Shown one piece after another: positions 5,523-5,859 of a DNA stretch of 5,859 nucleotides. Under the pieces are notes generated by a model, which was not told the DNA's origin, made no database searches, and saw only the letters and a list, made by a program, of their open reading frames with translations. Each line of letters starts with the position of its first letter. The first letter of the stretch is position 1. The stretch lies in assembly GCA_046543175.1 (NCBI GenBank), contig JBKGZY010000172.1, positions 1 through 5,859 on the forward strand, in the 5' to 3' direction. Origin of the DNA: Dichotomicrobium sp046543175 (GTDB lineage: Bacteria; Pseudomonadota; Alphaproteobacteria; Rhizobiales; Rhodomicrobiaceae). Both the position numbers and the translations under genes were made by a program.

Positions 5523-5859
5523 CGGGATCGCCGCGCCGTCACCGCAGCTACTGGGCCTTTGTCGGGCATCGCCTGTCCGGCGTCGCGCTGGCGCTGTTCC
5601 TGCCGCTGCACTTTCTGGTGCTCGGTCTCGCGCTGGAAAGCGCGGCGGCGCTGGATGAATTCCTCGTCCTCGCCGAGATGCCGCTGTTCAAGGCCGCCGA
5701 ATGGGGCCTCGTGGTGCTGTTGAGCATTCACCTGTTCTTCGGCCTGCGCCTGCTGGCACTGGAACTGCTGCCGTGGCGCGACGATGCGCGCGAAGGCTGG
5801 ATCACGGCGGGCATTGGCGCGGCGGTCCTCGCGGGCGGCGCCTTCCTGCTGGGAGCGAT
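5519..5859 (+). CDS. SDH/FRD cytochrome b-like membrane anchor subunit (second), partial at right edge
   Basis: The ATG at 5519 overlaps the previous stop (ATGA). The frame stays open for 113 codons to the window end, so the C-terminus is missing. The sequence has HRLSG (17-21), the intact quinone-site motif of SdhC proteins, then His31 in helix 1 and HLFFGLR (71-77), the HxxxGxR haem-ligand motif, followed by LLALELLPW. Helices are predicted at about 20-40, 59-81 and 95 onward. The spacing of motifs is nearly identical to the first anchor, so the two look like a paralogous pair forming the membrane domain. The flavoprotein subunit expected for such a complex is not in the window and may follow this gene. 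Judging from the third helix already under way, probably only a few residues are cut off. Confidence 0.82.
   Translation, partial: MTGSPRRHRSYWAFVGHRLSGVALALFLPLHFLVLGLALESAAALDEFLVLAEMPLFKAAEWGLVVLLSIHLFFGLRLLALELLPWRDDAREGWITAGIGAAVLAGGAFLLGA

Overview
The window is GC-rich DNA with dense, mostly GC-ending codons. A LysR regulator, an S24-type repressor-like regulator and an SDH/FRD-like membrane complex fit a proteobacterium, most likely an alphaproteobacterium. That placement is inferred from protein style alone; there is no rRNA or tRNA gene to anchor it. No mobile element, CRISPR array or RNA gene was recognised.

Layout. (1) 51-668, minus: a small regulator with an N-terminal XRE-type HTH and a C-terminal LexA/S24-like domain. 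The lysine expected for self-cleavage appears to be lost. (2) 669-1154: a long gap. Its left part (about 690-810) is AT-rich with inverted repeats and looks like the regulator's own control region. Its right part has no gene I can support. (3) 1155-1741, plus: a two-gene toxin-antitoxin-like module, a DUF433 protein followed by a DUF5615 PIN-like protein, joined by an ATGA overlap and preceded by a perfect 14-bp palindrome. (4) 1750-2664, minus: a LysR-type regulator converging on the module with only 8 bp between stop codons. (5) 2665-2806: a divergent control region with a strong inverted repeat and further half-sites, a natural place for LysR binding. (6) 2807-5859, plus: a tightly packed metabolic operon. 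It encodes a thiamine-diphosphate (ThDP) enzyme of the acetolactate synthase/2-oxoacid decarboxylase superfamily, then an SDH/FRD-type iron-sulfur subunit, then two small haem-b/quinone-type membrane anchors. The second anchor runs off the right edge.

The main point of interest is region 6. The genes look co-transcribed and probably under the divergent LysR regulator. They couple a ThDP carboligase/decarboxylase-like enzyme to a membrane-bound dehydrogenase of the succinate dehydrogenase family. The order (Fe-S subunit first, then two anchors) differs from canonical sdhCDAB or frdABCD, and no flavoprotein gene lies in the window. A flavoprotein is expected just downstream. A plausible reading, inference only, is a catabolic system: a quinone-linked flavoenzyme oxidises a dicarboxylate or hydroxy acid, and the ThDP enzyme acts on the resulting or a related 2-oxo acid. 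The substrate cannot be read from this sequence.
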